From contig JAFAVK010000094.1 of assembly GCA_019242475.1 (NCBI GenBank), positions 59,197 through 123,196 on the forward strand: a DNA stretch of 64,000 bases, given 5' to 3'. Within the stretch, counting starts at the first letter, position 1; the number at the start of each line of letters is the position of its first letter. The position numbers and the translations under genes are program-made. This DNA is from Acidobacteriota bacterium (GTDB lineage Bacteria; Acidobacteriota; Blastocatellia; Pyrinomonadales; Pyrinomonadaceae). Shown here in pieces: positions 63,418 through 64,000 of the stretch. The notes below the pieces were generated by a model. It saw only the letters and a program-made list of their open reading frames with translations. It did not search any database and was not told where the DNA came from.

Positions 63418-64000
63418 CTACCAAATCTGGCAGCGCTTGTCGGGCGGGCGCACCATCGCGTCGCCGACCTTGCACTGGAACGCCTCGGCGAAGGCGGGCA
63501 TGTTCGAGAGCGGGCCGTTGACGCGGAAGCGCCCGAGCGGGTGCGGGTCGGTCTTGGCCCTCTGCACCGCGGCCTCGGGGCGGATGTTCTGCGCCCAGAC
63601 CTGCGCCCACCCGAGGAAGAAGCGCTGCTCGGGCGTGAAGCCCGCGATGTTCTTCGGCCGCGGCTTGCCTTCGAGCGACTTCTTGTAGGCGGCGTAGGCC
63701 ACCGTCAGCCCGCCGAGGTCGGCGACCGACTCGCCGACGACGCGCTGGCCGATCTGGTTGACGCCGGGCTGAACCTCGAAGCCGTTGAACTGGTTGACGA
63801 CGCAGTCCGTCCGCGCGTTGAACTTCTTGAAGTCCTCGGGCGTCCACCACATGACGAGGTTGCCGTCGGCGTCGAACTTCGCGCCCGAGTCGTCGAAGCC
63901 GTGCGTCATCTCGTGGCCGATGACGGCGCCGATGCCGCCGTAGTTGAAGGCGTCGTCGGCCTTCTCGCTGAAGAAGGGCGACTGGAGGATGCCGGCCGGG
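63418..64000 (-). CDS. M13-family metallopeptidase, partial (C-terminal part)
   Basis: The minus strand carries the last ~194 codons of an M13 (neprilysin/PepO-like) zinc peptidase; the 5' part lies beyond the window. The zinc motif HEMTH is at about 63904-63918, the third ligand is in GESVADLGG, and the C terminus ends CQIW, as is usual for the family (CxxW). M13 enzymes degrade peptides up to about 40 residues in the periplasm or outside the cell. The gene is convergent with the PRC-barrel operon. Confidence 0.95.
   Translation of the reverse strand, partial: PAGILQSPFFSEKADDAFNYGGIGAVIGHEMTHGFDDSGAKFDADGNLVMWWTPEDFKKFNARTDCVVNQFNGFEVQPGVNQIGQRVVGESVADLGGLTVAYAAYKKSLEGKPRPKNIAGFTPEQRFFLGWAQVWAQNIRPEAAVQRAKTDPHPLGRFRVNGPLSNMPAFAEAFQCKVGDAMVRPPDKRCQIW

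Overview
This window is a high-GC bacterial chromosome segment, most likely from an Acidobacteriota member (perhaps Blastocatellia). That placement is inferred from gene content: a VWFA-related protein of the acidobacterial type, a LysW-like carrier, futalosine-pathway menaquinone genes (mqnA, mqnC), two PPi-type phosphofructokinase paralogues, two sigma-54 activators, and a glycoside hydrolase operon. No rRNA or CRISPR array was found. One tRNA-Leu(CAG) is present.

Layout. 1-6.9 kb (minus strand): an ABC exporter with a partial membrane gene, a DICT-GAF-GGDEF diguanylate cyclase, and an operon running cyclase, cupin, HEAT-like remnant, ATL, YbjQ, PaaI. 7-13.9 kb (plus): mqnA, mqnC, a YaeQ-like/YcxB-like/GNAT trio, an M20 peptidase, and a DUF433-DUF5615 toxin-antitoxin pair. 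13.9-17.6 kb: ligA, an ICMT-like enzyme and small proteins. 17.6-22.1 kb: an accessory island with a 28-unit array of 21-bp repeats, a Xre regulator, a DNA methyltransferase plus PmeII-type endonuclease, and small orphan genes. 22.1-27.5 kb: secreted proteins, several behind sigma-54-type promoters, a likely selenocysteine peroxiredoxin, a secreted kinase-like protein and tRNA-Leu. 27.8-30.4 kb: YggS, YggT, DUF167, YebC. 30.4-36.2 kb: a GH39-GH27-GH3 operon. 36.2-43.5 kb: ruvC, an orphan ParA with a partner, LysW-like, VWFA, DsbD-N and DUF4349 proteins. 44-47 kb: an NtrC-type two-component pair. 47.4-53.8 kb: a penicillin-binding protein, a secreted protein, RNase III, a frameshifted HAD gene, and a NifA-like activator. 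53.8-54.9 kb: non-coding DNA with paired palindromes and a second 21-bp array. 54.9-64 kb: tandem PPi-PFK paralogues, a split membrane-anchored Cas4-like nuclease, an aldo/keto reductase, an operon of an unusual Nramp transporter and PRC-barrel proteins, and the C-terminal part of an M13 metallopeptidase.

The least expected signals are: (i) a peroxiredoxin whose peroxidatic cysteine codon is TGA, followed by a hairpin at the right distance to be a bacterial SECIS; (ii) two related arrays with a strict 21-bp period; (iii) a family of near-perfect ~32-bp-arm hairpins whose arms are built of 7-nt repeats, set at gene ends and sometimes holding the stop codon; (iv) a Cas4-like nuclease divided between two overlapping genes, each with a membrane anchor; (v) sigma-54 promoters in front of small secreted proteins; (vi) two pairs of GACA-N4-TGTC palindromes, each pair 30 bp apart. 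All calls come from reading the sequence. No database search was run.
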